Assembly (NCBI RefSeq): GCF_001263335.1
Contig: NZ_LGVW01000006.1
Location: 1 to 64,000, forward strand
Source of the DNA: Dichelobacter nodosus
GTDB taxonomy: Bacteria > Pseudomonadota > Gammaproteobacteria > Cardiobacteriales > Cardiobacteriaceae
DNA length: 64,000 nt
Reading direction: 5' to 3'
The translations under genes were made by a program, and so were the position numbers. Shown here piece by piece: positions 17,304-27,355 of the stretch (within the stretch, counting starts at the first letter, position 1; the number at the start of each line of letters is the position of its first letter). The notes beneath the pieces were generated by a model. It did no database searches and was not told the origin of the DNA. It saw only the letters and a program-made list of their open reading frames with translations.

Positions 17304-19008
17304 GAAACGCTACTGCTTATCTGAGCAAGGAGCAAAGAATTTGACTAAAGCAACATATTTTTGCTTTATGACATACTTAATCAATTTAGCTCCCATGCTT
17401 ATTTTAATGGCTCTTTCAAATCAGCTTGTTTCAGGCAATGTAATAGATACTTGGAAATATATCATCGCTTCTTTACTAACTTTAATTGTGATGTATGTTT
17501 TTTTATCAAATGAATATGTGAGCTTGTATGAAGCTACTTACAAAGAATCAGCAGCATTAAGAAAATGGATAGCAGAGACTCTGGCTGACTTACCGATTGC
17601 ATATTTTTCCAAGCATAATCTATCTGATTTATCGCAGACTATAATGTCTGATGTGGAAGCAATTGAACACGCCATGAGTCATTCGGTACCTAAGGTAATT
17701 GGGATGTGGCTATTTTTTCCACTCATGGGTCTTGCGATGCTTATTGGCAACTTCAAACTGGGCTTAGCTGCAATTATTCCGACACTTCTAAGTTTTGCTG
17801 TTTTACCACTTGCTCAGAAAAAGGAAGTGTCTGAATATAGTAATTATTTTAATGTATTAAGAGATAATTCAGAAATGTTTCAAGAGACCATAGAGTTGCA
17901 ACAAGAAATCAGTAGTTTTAATCAATCTGCAAAAGTGAAAAAGGCTTTATATGAAAAAATGGAAGAAAGCGAGAAGATACACTTTAAAGTTGAATTTGTT
18001 TCAATGGCTATTTTAGCTGTATCTACGCTTTTTTCTTACATCAGTGTTGCTGTAGTTATAGCTGTAGGAATCAACTTGCTTATCAATGGTGAAATAAGCC
18101 TAATATATCTAATCGGCTATATTATCGGAGCAATTAAAGTAAAAGAACTCTTCGATATTTCTAAAGAGGGAACAATAGAAATGTTTTATATAGAGCCTGC
18201 TGTAAGGCGGATTAAAGAAATAAGCAGTGCATTTATTCAAGAGGGAGAAAGTGCAAGTTTTAATAATTACGACATAGAATTTAAAAATGTATCCTTTTCT
18301 TACGATGAGAGTAAAGAGGTTTTAAAGGATGTAAGTTTTACAGCGAAACAAGGTGAGGTTACTGCTCTTGTTGGGGCATCAGGGTCTGGCAAAACTTCTA
18401 TATTAAGGCTGATATCAAAACTTTATGACTATGGCACAGGTAGCATCTTAATTGGTGGAAAGGATATAAAAAATATATCTACAGACTCGTTGTTTGCAAA
18501 AGTATCTATAGTTTTTCAGGATGTAACTTTGTTTAATACAAGTATTCGTGAGAATATCCGCCTAGGAAAAGAAACGGCTACTGATGAAGAAGTCAAAAGA
18601 GCAGCAAAGCTTGCTAATTGTATGGATTTTATCGAAAAACTTCCTGAAGGTTTTGATACGCCAATTGGAGAAAATGGAGCAGAACTTTCAGGTGGAGAAA
18701 GACAAAGATTATCTATCGCAAGGGCATTTTTAAAGGATGCACCCATATTAATACTGGATGAAATTTCCGCTAGTTTGGACGTCGACAATGAGAAAAAAAT
18801 TCAAGATAGCTTGAATACGTTAATCAAGGATAAGACAGTTATTATTATTTCCCACAGACTAAAATCCATTGAAAATGTTGATAAGATAGTCGTGATTGAT
18901 GATGGCTTGGTTGAGGCGACTGGAACACATGAAGAATTAAAAGAAACGTCAAAGATATATAAAAATTTAATCCAAAAATCAAAATTAGCCGAAGAATTCA
19001 GCTATTAG
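17287..19008 (+). CDS. ABC transporter, fused membrane and ATPase domains (second half)
   Basis: 573-residue partner of the preceding half-transporter. Membrane domain in about residues 20-300; ATPase domain with Walker A VGASGSGKT (about 364), FVFQDVTLFN-like Q-loop (IVFQDVTLF), signature LSGGERQR (about 467) and Walker B ILILDEISASLD (about 488). ATG at 17287 has GGAGG 9 bases upstream and overlaps the first ABC gene by 17 bases, pointing to coupled translation. Both ATP sites look intact in motif terms, so neither half is obviously degenerate. Directly downstream is the ruined start of another gene. Confidence 0.88.
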   Translation: MKNYYKKRYCLSEQGAKNLTKATYFCFMTYLINLAPMLILMALSNQLVSGNVIDTWKYIIASLLTLIVMYVFLSNEYVSLYEATYKESAALRKWIAETLADLPIAYFSKHNLSDLSQTIMSDVEAIEHAMSHSVPKVIGMWLFFPLMGLAMLIGNFKLGLAAIIPTLLSFAVLPLAQKKEVSEYSNYFNVLRDNSEMFQETIELQQEISSFNQSAKVKKALYEKMEESEKIHFKVEFVSMAILAVSTLFSYISVAVVIAVGINLLINGEISLIYLIGYIIGAIKVKELFDISKEGTIEMFYIEPAVRRIKEISSAFIQEGESASFNNYDIEFKNVSFSYDESKEVLKDVSFTAKQGEVTALVGASGSGKTSILRLISKLYDYGTGSILIGGKDIKNISTDSLFAKVSIVFQDVTLFNTSIRENIRLGKETATDEEVKRAAKLANCMDFIEKLPEGFDTPIGENGAELSGGERQRLSIARAFLKDAPILILDEISASLDVDNEKKIQDSLNTLIKDKTVIIISHRLKSIENVDKIVVIDDGLVEATGTHEELKETSKIYKNLIQKSKLAEEFSY

Positions 19009-19018
19009 GAGTAATAAA

Positions 19019-19125
19019 ATAAAATTAAAGGTTTAGTAACCATCGGTATATTTGCTGTCATCTATTTTATGGAGATATTCAGTGATGGCAAAAGTTCAAG
19101 ATTTATTTCTCTCATGCAATATTAA
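19019..19125 (+). pseudogene. Relic of an ECF-type S-component gene (MptD/Trep_Strep-like start)
   Basis: After GGAG (19008-19011) the DNA reads AT-AAA-ATT-AAA..., giving KIKGLVTIGIFAVIYF and later FISLMQY before a stop. This strongly resembles the first membrane helix of MptD/Trep_Strep-family S components of energy-coupling factor transporters. One G seems to be missing from the ATG start, and the frame ends after about 35 codons, so the gene is dead and truncated. Family assignment rests on the short segment and is inference. Confidence 0.45.
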
Positions 19126-19196
19126 AAAAATATCCCTGTGAAGTTATTTTTTATTTTGGTTTATAGACAACGAAATGATTTTTATAATTTGTTCAA

Positions 19197-19228
19197 AATA
19201 AAAGGCCACTTGAAAGTAGCCTTTTATT
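19197..19228. terminator. Bidirectional terminator between the ABC cluster and tpl
   Basis: AATAAAAGGCCACT and AGTAGCCTTTTATT pair over 14 positions with one mismatch and a TGAA loop. It serves the plus-strand cluster and the minus-strand phenol-lyase gene, whose stop lies 38 bases away. Confidence 0.8.
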
Positions 19229-19265
19229 CAGTTGGTGAAGTTTTTTAATAGTTTGATTAAGACGA

Positions 19266-20722
<1,457 letters not shown>

Positions 20723-20779
20723 CATACAAATGATAAAAAAAATAATAATACAAATAATATAAAAGTCCAGCATTTTCAC

Positions 20780-20801
20780 AATATTTTATCGCGTCATATT
20801 G
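20780..20801 (+). repeat. Right direct repeat of the island (putative attR)
   Basis: Identical over 22 bases to 13477-13498. It ends 19 bases before the last base of ubiB, so the insertion left ubiB intact. Confidence 0.75.
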
Positions 20802-20820
20802 GAGAAACAGCGCAGCACAA

Positions 20821-22401
20821 TCAGGCACAAAATAAAAAATAAATGCCCAATCCGCCTACCAAAAACAATAATAAAAATTGCCATAATGCCGTAATCGTCA
20901 CTGTCAATGCCAAAGCCGTTGCCACGATTAATAATAAAGCGCCCGCAATCGTATTTGATGAAGATTTAACCTCGGGTTGATTAATTTTTTGTTCCAAATA
21001 ACGATAAGTTAAAAACGGCAATTTGGGCAACGTATTCGTATAATCAAGAGCGTTGCGATGCATATTCTTCCACTGCGTCCGCGGTGAAATCTTTTGCGCC
21101 AACCATTTTTCTAAAATCGGTTTTGCCGTCGTCCATAAATCCAAATCTGGATACAACCGCCTGCCTAATCCTTCGATATTAAATAAGGTTTTTTGTAACA
21201 AAACCAATTGCGGTTGAATTTTAACGTCAAAATGCCGCACCGTTTGAAACAAATTAAATAAAAACGCGCCGAATGAAATCTCTTTGATGCGTTTACCAAA
21301 AATCGGCTCGGAAACTTTACGAATCGCCGCTTCTAAATCCGTAATTCGCGTATCCGGCGCCACCCAACCCGAATCAAGATGCAATTGCGCCACGCGACGA
21401 TAATCGCGATTAAAAAACGCTAAAAAATTCTCGGCTAAATAATGCTGATCTTCCGGCGTTAAACTGCCCATAATGCCGAAATCGATCGCGCAATATTTGG
21501 GATTTTCCGGATCAGAAATATCCACAAAAATATTGCCGGGGTGCATATCGGCATGAAAAAAACTGTCGCGAAAAACCTGCGTAAAAAAAATTTCCACGCC
21601 GCGCTCTGCCAAAACTTTTTTATTCACGCCGGCAGCATTCATCGCCGCTTCATCGGAAATATTAACGTAAAAAATCCGTTCCTGAACCATCATCTGCGGG
21701 CGGCAAAATTGCCAATAAACCTGCGGCACGTGCAAAATCGTTGAATCGGCAAAATTGGCTTTTACGTGGCTGGCGCTCGCCGCTTCATTTAATAAATCCA
21801 ATTCACTGCGCATTGATAATTCAAATTCCCGCACAATTTCAACCAAACGCAACCGCCGCGATTGACGGCTCATATTCACCAAATGCGCTAAAAAATACAT
21901 TAACGCAATATCTTGTTTTACTTTATCTTCAATATCAGGACGCAAAACTTTCACTACCACTTGCGATCCATCATGCAAAACCGCCGCGTGCACCTGCGCC
22001 ACGGAAGCCGACGCCAAAGCTTTAGGATCAAATTGCGCAAAAACCGCTTCCAGCGGCATTTTTAGCGATGTTTCAATCACTTTTTGCGCAATTTCGCCTG
22101 AAAATGGCGGCACTTGATCTTGTAATTTACTTAATTCAACGCTGATATCGGCGGCGATTAAATCGGGACGCGTTGACAAAGTTTGTCCCAGTTTCACAAA
22201 AATCGGCCCTAATTTTTCTAAACTCAAACGCAGCCGCACCGCCAACGATAAATCTTCCGGCAAACGCCGATAATGCGCGGGGTGTATATATTTCATCAAC
22301 GATAAATAGCGCCAAATTCCTTGTTTAGGCAACGATTCATCTAAACGGTAATACAAAATCACCGCAATGATTTCATAACAACGTTTAAGCGTTGCGATCA
22401 T
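20821..22401 (-). CDS. ubiB: Ubiquinone biosynthesis regulatory kinase-like protein UbiB
   Basis: Atypical ABC1/ADCK-type kinase-fold ATPase of the inner membrane needed for ubiquinone synthesis. 526 residues; features are the KxGQ motif in EKLGPIFVKLGQTLSTRPDL (about 62-81), ASASVAQVHAA (Ala-rich nucleotide loop, about 129), VVKVLRP with the catalytic Lys (about 148), HADMHPGNIF (about 286), AIDFGIMG (about 305) and two C-terminal membrane helices (about 475-522). The start overlaps ubiJ by 17 bases. Last gene of the rsmE-to-ubiB operon; the island begins just beyond it. Confidence 0.95.
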   Translation of the reverse strand: MIATLKRCYEIIAVILYYRLDESLPKQGIWRYLSLMKYIHPAHYRRLPEDLSLAVRLRLSLEKLGPIFVKLGQTLSTRPDLIAADISVELSKLQDQVPPFSGEIAQKVIETSLKMPLEAVFAQFDPKALASASVAQVHAAVLHDGSQVVVKVLRPDIEDKVKQDIALMYFLAHLVNMSRQSRRLRLVEIVREFELSMRSELDLLNEAASASHVKANFADSTILHVPQVYWQFCRPQMMVQERIFYVNISDEAAMNAAGVNKKVLAERGVEIFFTQVFRDSFFHADMHPGNIFVDISDPENPKYCAIDFGIMGSLTPEDQHYLAENFLAFFNRDYRRVAQLHLDSGWVAPDTRITDLEAAIRKVSEPIFGKRIKEISFGAFLFNLFQTVRHFDVKIQPQLVLLQKTLFNIEGLGRRLYPDLDLWTTAKPILEKWLAQKISPRTQWKNMHRNALDYTNTLPKLPFLTYRYLEQKINQPEVKSSSNTIAGALLLIVATALALTVTITALWQFLLLFLVGGLGIYFLFCA

Positions 22402-22996
22402 ATCCGGCTTCCAAATGCGTCAAACGCGCTTCTAATTCGGCGATTTTTTGCTCCAATTGCGCAAGTTCTGCAACAAAAATATCAAATTGTGTCTTTGAAA
22501 CGTAATTACCTGTTTCTTCATTAAAAAAACGACGAATTTCGGCTTCGATATTTTGGCGCTGTTCTTCGCCAAACCGTTGTAAACGTTCCAAAGCGTCCGT
22601 TAATAACGCGCCGGCTTTTTCGCCGAAACGTTCGGATAATAATTTCCGAAAATCGAGCGTTAACGCCGATAAAACCTGTTGCAATGCTTGTGCAGCGTGC
22701 AAATCGCCTTCAATATATAATTTATCGTGTTTATTGACTTTTCCCGTGCGAAATAATTGCAAAAACGCGCTAAATGTACCCGTTAAACGCACATCTGCCG
22801 TTGTCATATCGCCATCAACAATCACAAATCGCGCCTGACGAATTTCAAATAACCACGGATTTGGCAAATGTTCCAAACGCAAAGCAATACGATATCCCTC
22901 TAAAACGGCTAATTTTTCCGCAGCATTGGGATCGAGTTGCAAAGCTTGATTAATCGCTTCTTCAAAAAAAGCCGCGGTAAAAAGTTCATTAAGCAT
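22385..22996 (-). CDS. ubiJ: Ubiquinone biosynthesis accessory factor UbiJ
   Basis: 203-residue SCP2-domain protein. UbiJ scaffolds the soluble ubiquinone-synthesis complex and binds the lipid intermediates in its hydrophobic SCP2 pocket (about residues 20-115). The C-terminal third (about 165-197) is a Leu/Glu-rich coiled coil. Position between ubiE and ubiB is the standard proteobacterial order and supports the call. A GGAG lies before the ATG. Confidence 0.9.
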   Translation of the reverse strand: MLNELFTAAFFEEAINQALQLDPNAAEKLAVLEGYRIALRLEHLPNPWLFEIRQARFVIVDGDMTTADVRLTGTFSAFLQLFRTGKVNKHDKLYIEGDLHAAQALQQVLSALTLDFRKLLSERFGEKAGALLTDALERLQRFGEEQRQNIEAEIRRFFNEETGNYVSKTQFDIFVAELAQLEQKIAELEARLTHLEAGYDRNA

Positions 22997-23009
22997 TATT
23001 GCTCCTTAG

Positions 23010-23771
23010 TTAATACGGCTTAAAACCTTGATGAATCGCTACCATGCCGTTCATCAAATTTTGATATTCACAAGAAACAAATCCCGCAGCAGCAAACATA
23101 TTTTTGAGCTCTTCTTGCGTTGGCATCATGCGAATCGATTCGGCTAAATATTGATAACTTTCCCGATCGCCTACGATCATGCCGCCCAAACGTGGCAAAA
23201 CATTAAACGAATACCAATCATATGTTTTGCGCAACAATCGGGAGCGCATATGAGAAAATTCCAATATAAAAACGCGACCGTTGGGTTTTAACACCCGCGC
23301 CATTTCATTGAGCGCTTGTTGTTGATGAGTGACATTGCGCAAACCAAACGCCATCGTAATCAAATCCACCGATTCATCGGCAAATGGCAAATGTTCGGCG
23401 TCAGCCAAAACAAAAGTGACGTTTTGCAAAAATCCGGCTTCAATTAAATGCACTTTGCCGCGTTCAAGCATCGATTGATTAATATCGGAAACGATTAACT
23501 GCCCCGTCATCGTGCCGCCGCGACTCATTTTTTTACCCAAACGCCGCGCAATATCGCCCGTTCCAGAAGCCAAATCTAAAACCGTTTCCCCCGCGCGCAC
23601 ATCGCATTGCCACACAAACCAATCTTTCCAAAAACGATGAATGCCCAAACTCATCACATCATTCATCAAATCATATTTGCCCGAAACCGAATCAAATACG
23701 GCGCCAACTCTGGCGTTTTTTTCATATTCATCAATCGTTTGATAACCAAAATGCGTGGTTTTTTTCTCCAT
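23010..23771 (-). CDS. ubiE: Demethylmenaquinone/2-methoxy-benzoquinol methyltransferase UbiE
   Basis: SAM-dependent C-methyltransferase of ubiquinone and menaquinone synthesis. 253 residues: THFGYQTIDEYEKNARVGAVF, YDLMNDVMSLGIHRFWKDW (about 35-53), SAM loop VLDLASGTGDIARRL (about 64-78), ADAEHLPFADESVDLITMAFGLRNV (about 119-143) and FILEFSHMRS. The minus strand has GGGAG, a stop TAA overlapping one ATG, and a second ATG one codon later; the second (23771) has the better 5-base spacing. Confidence 0.95.
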   Translation of the reverse strand: MEKKTTHFGYQTIDEYEKNARVGAVFDSVSGKYDLMNDVMSLGIHRFWKDWFVWQCDVRAGETVLDLASGTGDIARRLGKKMSRGGTMTGQLIVSDINQSMLERGKVHLIEAGFLQNVTFVLADAEHLPFADESVDLITMAFGLRNVTHQQQALNEMARVLKPNGRVFILEFSHMRSRLLRKTYDWYSFNVLPRLGGMIVGDRESYQYLAESIRMMPTQEELKNMFAAAGFVSCEYQNLMNGMVAIHQGFKPY

Positions 23772-23773
23772 CA

Positions 23774-24121
23774 TTACTCCCGTGATAATTCTTGATCGTT
23801 TAAAGCGTGTAAATAACGTTGCCAATATTGTTCGTGGTGCTGCGCCAAATCATAAAGCACTTCCCAACTATAAATTCCGCTGCGGTGACCGTCGCTAAAA
23901 TGCAAACAAACGGCATAATGTCCCACTGGTTTTATCGCCGTAATGCGTACCGATTTTTTTCCAGCAATTGTTTTCCAATCGCCGCCGTGCCCGCGCACTT
24001 CTGCTGACGGCGAACAGACGCGCAAATATTCTGCAGACAATTCATAAACGTGTTCGGAAAACGTCAGCGTTAACATATCGCGCGCCGACGATAAACGAAT
24101 TTCTGAAGGTACTGGATTCAT
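23774..24121 (-). CDS. DUF971 (gamma-butyrobetaine hydroxylase N-terminal-like) protein
   Basis: 115-residue cytoplasmic protein with the DUF971 pattern: SEIRLSSARDMLTLTFSEHVYELSAEYLRVCSPSAEVRGHGG (about 6-47), then AIKPVGHYAVCLHFSDGHRSGIYSWEVLYDLA. The GHxSGIYSW segment is the family signature. It is often found next to ubiE; function is not established, with proposed links to Fe-S or quinone metabolism. The ATG at 24121 overlaps the upstream stop as ATGA, and its own stop overlaps the ubiE start. Confidence 0.88.
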   Translation of the reverse strand: MNPVPSEIRLSSARDMLTLTFSEHVYELSAEYLRVCSPSAEVRGHGGDWKTIAGKKSVRITAIKPVGHYAVCLHFSDGHRSGIYSWEVLYDLAQHHEQYWQRYLHALNDQELSRE

Positions 24122-24777
24122 AATTGTGCACACACCTCGCGGTGATGAGTAATAATTTTATGAACATTTGCCGCTAAATCTTCCGGAACGGGCGTTTGAT
24201 GTTCGTTCAACAATAACACGCGCGCTCCAGCTGCCACCGCCGCCCGCGCGCCCGTTACCGAATCTTCAATCACTAATAACTGCTCCGGCGCCACGCCTAA
24301 AAAAGCGCTCGCCCGTTCGTAAGGTTCGGGGTGCGGTTTAGCGTTGACCACATTATCCAACGTAATCACCACCGAAAAATAACTCAATAAATCGCGGCGA
24401 CTGCGGCTAACATCTGCCAATAAATTATCCAAAGAATCATTAGTCACCAGCGCCAACGGATAACCTTGTGCATATAAAGATTCAATCAAACTTTCTACGC
24501 CATCAATAAAATCCAATCCTTCTTCTTCAATAATGCGATCGCGTTCTGCTAACCAATATTCTTTTAGAAACGTTGCAACATTCATGCGTTCGCCCAAAAT
24601 GTTTTGCAAAACGCGGCGAATGGTATGCAAATCGCCGCCGATAAAAGAATGTTTCACCGCATCATCGATCGTTAAATTGAGTTGCTCTAAAGCCAGCGTC
24701 AGCGACCGTTGATAAATGCGTTCAGAATCAAAGATGACGCCGTCTTTATCAAAAGCAACCGCTTCAATTGTGCTCAT
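24118..24777 (-). CDS. HAD-family phosphatase (beta-phosphoglucomutase-like)
   Basis: 219-residue HAD hydrolase: motif I FDKDGVIFDSE (nucleophile Asp9 and Asp11), cap helix 20-85, motif II LVTNDSLDN (about 108), motif III AKPHPEPYERA and motif IV VIEDSVTGARAA (about 168). This arrangement is that of phosphatases such as YniC/Gph-like or beta-phosphoglucomutase-like enzymes; the substrate is unknown. Overlaps murB as ATGA, so it is translationally coupled within the operon. Confidence 0.85.
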   Translation of the reverse strand: MSTIEAVAFDKDGVIFDSERIYQRSLTLALEQLNLTIDDAVKHSFIGGDLHTIRRVLQNILGERMNVATFLKEYWLAERDRIIEEEGLDFIDGVESLIESLYAQGYPLALVTNDSLDNLLADVSRSRRDLLSYFSVVITLDNVVNAKPHPEPYERASAFLGVAPEQLLVIEDSVTGARAAVAAGARVLLLNEHQTPVPEDLAANVHKIITHHREVCAQL

Positions 24778-25766
24778 CGTTCTTCTCCCACAATCACCGG
24801 CTCAATCGTCAACGAAATATCAAAAGCGCTATACACTTCATTTTGCACGCGGCGCGCAAACGCCAAAATTTCCGCGCCCGTCGCGCTGCCTTTATTAACC
24901 AAAATCAAAGCATGCCGTTCATAAATGCCGACCGCGCCCTCATAAACTCCTTTTAAACCACAATGTTCAATTAACCACGCCGCCGGAATTTTCACCTGCT
25001 GCCCGTGACATTCAAAAATCGGCATATCGGGATAACGGCGTTGCAATTTGTGCGCTTGTTTAGCGCTGATGATTGGATTATGAAAAAAACTGCCGGCGTT
25101 GGGTAATTTTTTCGGTTGCGGCAATTTATCCCAACGAGTCGTAGTAACGGCTTGATAAACGTCTTTCGGGGTGTTTAACGTGGCGCGCATACTCGGCAAT
25201 GGCGCGTAATTAAGATGCAATTCCCCTTGTTTTTTCAATAAAAGTCGCACGGCAACGATGACATAATGCGCCCAATCCTGTTTAAAACGGCTGTCGCGAT
25301 ATGCTAAAGCGCAATCTTGCCCGCAAACGGTTAAAAACTCTTGCCGCTGTCGATCGTAGACTTCCACCGCCGCTAATACATCAGCACATTGACGTCCATA
25401 AGCGCCAATATTTTGCACGGGCGCGGCGCCAATACAGCCGGGAATTGCCGCTAAATTTTCCAAACCAAACCAACCGTTTTCACAACAAAAACAAACAACG
25501 TCATTCCAACGTTCGCCCGCCGCCGCCCGCACAATCACATGGCTGGGCGTTTCAGCAAAAACGCTGATGCCCCGCCAACACGGGTGAATAATGCGTTGCG
25601 CGATTTCGCCAACAAACAGCGTATTACTGCCGCCGCCTAAAATATAATCATCGCTCGTGCTCGCTTTTAATTCTTCGGGTTCTTGCAAAAGTAACAATGT
25701 TTTTGCTTGCGATTGCGCTGCCAAAGTGTGCCAGTCTCGTAAATCAATATTGCTTAAAACTTGCAT
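24774..25766 (-). CDS. murB: UDP-N-acetylenolpyruvoylglucosamine reductase MurB
   Basis: FAD enzyme that reduces UDP-GlcNAc-enolpyruvate to UDP-MurNAc for peptidoglycan. 330 residues, the long type I form: YILGGGSNTLFV (about 40-51), LENLAAIPGCIGAAPVQNIGAYGRQ (about 105-129), YRDSRFKQ (about 155), NAGSFFHNP with the catalytic Ser (about 225) and the final Glu in SLTIEPVIVG. ATG at 25766 forms TGATG with the pilR stop; a TTG one codon earlier is disfavoured. Confidence 0.95.
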   Translation of the reverse strand: MQVLSNIDLRDWHTLAAQSQAKTLLLLQEPEELKASTSDDYILGGGSNTLFVGEIAQRIIHPCWRGISVFAETPSHVIVRAAAGERWNDVVCFCCENGWFGLENLAAIPGCIGAAPVQNIGAYGRQCADVLAAVEVYDRQRQEFLTVCGQDCALAYRDSRFKQDWAHYVIVAVRLLLKKQGELHLNYAPLPSMRATLNTPKDVYQAVTTTRWDKLPQPKKLPNAGSFFHNPIISAKQAHKLQRRYPDMPIFECHGQQVKIPAAWLIEHCGLKGVYEGAVGIYERHALILVNKGSATGAEILAFARRVQNEVYSAFDISLTIEPVIVGEER

Positions 25767-27352
25767 CAATCAATTCCTAATTTTTTTAATTTACAACGCA
25801 TTGCCCGAAAACTAATGCCCAAAGATTCGGCGGCTTTCGTTTTATTGTTGCCGTTTTCTTTTAAGGCTTTAATCAACAATTTGCGCTCCATTTCTTGCAT
25901 AAACCCTTCGAGATCGTCGGGCATTTCCTGCGCTTTTTCATCTGATTTATGTACGCGTTCGGAAGATTTTTGAATCGTTGGCGGCGGCGTTTGAGATGAA
26001 GGCGCCGTTGTTTGCTTTGTTTGTTCATCGTGAAATTGGAAAGAAAACGCGTTGAGCGGCGGCGGATTATTGCTAACGTAGCCAATATTATTTTGAAAAC
26101 CGCCATCGTTATTTTCGTTGGGTTCCGTTTCTTTATTAGATTTCGTTTCAATGCCGAAAAAGATATCCTCTTCCTCATTGGTTGCCGCCGGTTTCATCGC
26201 CGCTTGCAATGCAAGATTAAGATGAATATCTTCGGCTTCAATTTGTTCTCCGTCCATAAAAGTCAGCGCGCGCTCCAAAATGTTTTCCAATTCGCGCACA
26301 TTGCCCGGAAAAGCATAAGAATTTAATTTATTAAGCGCTTCATCGGTTAATTTCGCTAACGGATAACCGCGTTGTTCGGCTAATTTTTTTAACAAAAAAT
26401 CTGTCAATATATTGACATCGCCCGTGCGATCGCGCAGCGGCGGCATCGTTAATGCAACAACGTTTAAACGGTAATACAAGTCCTCGCGAAATTCGCCCAA
26501 TTGCACTTTTTCTGCCAAATTATCGTGCGTTGCCGAAATAATGCGCACGTCAACCTTTTCCTCTTTATCGCCGCCAATCGGACGCACCGCCCGCTCTTGA
26601 ATCGCGCGCAACAATTTTACTTGCATCGATAACGGCAAATCTGCAACTTCATCTAAAAAAAGCGTACCGCCATTTGCAGCAACAAATAACCCATCCGTAT
26701 CTTGATTAGCGCCGGTAAATGAACCTTTTTTATAACCAAAAAATTCACTTTCCACTAAATTTTCCGGAATTGCACCGCAGTTAACGGCAATAAAAGCGCC
26801 GTCGGCGCGGTTACTTTGTTCGTGAATTGACCGCGCGGCAACTTCTTTTCCCGTACCCGATTCGCCGTGAATAAATACCGGCGCTTGCGACCGCGCGACT
26901 TTTGCAATCAATGCCCGCACTTTTTCCATCACCGGTGCCTCGCCGATTAATGCCGTTTTTCGCGGTTCCCCGTTATCTTTTTTATTTTTAGGTTGACTGC
27001 TTAACGCTGAACGGCAAATTGTGCGTAACTGTTTCAATTCAAAAGGTTTATTAATAAAATCAAAAGCGCCGATTTTCAACGCCCGAATTGCCATATCCAT
27101 ATTGCCGTGCGCCGTTATCATGCATACGGGCGTATTGGGATATTGTTTTTGAATATGGGCGAGCAGATCGAGACCGTCGCCATCAGGCAAACGCACATCA
27201 CAAAAAACAACGTCAAAACGATTTTCTTTTAATAATTTAATCGCCGTTTTAACATTAAAAGCGCTTTTAAATTCAATATATTGTCCCATTAATGCCATTT
27301 CAATTAATTCGCAGATATCTTTTTCATCATCAACAACTAACGCGTGATTCAT
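25766..27352 (-). CDS. pilR: Sigma-54-dependent response regulator PilR (NtrC type)
   Basis: Activator of type IV pilin transcription. 528 residues: receiver domain 1-115 with phospho-acceptor Asp52 (CDVRLPDGDG) and Lys near 104; AAA+ sigma-54 interaction domain about 138-365 with Walker A GESGTGKE, GSFTGA loop contacting sigma-54, and Walker B GGTLFLDEVADLP; C-terminal Fis-type helix-turn-helix (NNKTKAAESLGISFRAMRCKLKKLGI). A long low-complexity linker (about 385-480; Asn/Glu/Pro/Gln-rich) separates AAA+ from DNA-binding domains and is longer than usual. Follows pilS by 3 bases. Confidence 0.9.
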   Translation of the reverse strand: MNHALVVDDEKDICELIEMALMGQYIEFKSAFNVKTAIKLLKENRFDVVFCDVRLPDGDGLDLLAHIQKQYPNTPVCMITAHGNMDMAIRALKIGAFDFINKPFELKQLRTICRSALSSQPKNKKDNGEPRKTALIGEAPVMEKVRALIAKVARSQAPVFIHGESGTGKEVAARSIHEQSNRADGAFIAVNCGAIPENLVESEFFGYKKGSFTGANQDTDGLFVAANGGTLFLDEVADLPLSMQVKLLRAIQERAVRPIGGDKEEKVDVRIISATHDNLAEKVQLGEFREDLYYRLNVVALTMPPLRDRTGDVNILTDFLLKKLAEQRGYPLAKLTDEALNKLNSYAFPGNVRELENILERALTFMDGEQIEAEDIHLNLALQAAMKPAATNEEEDIFFGIETKSNKETEPNENNDGGFQNNIGYVSNNPPPLNAFSFQFHDEQTKQTTAPSSQTPPPTIQKSSERVHKSDEKAQEMPDDLEGFMQEMERKLLIKALKENGNNKTKAAESLGISFRAMRCKLKKLGID

Positions 27353-27355
27353 GTT

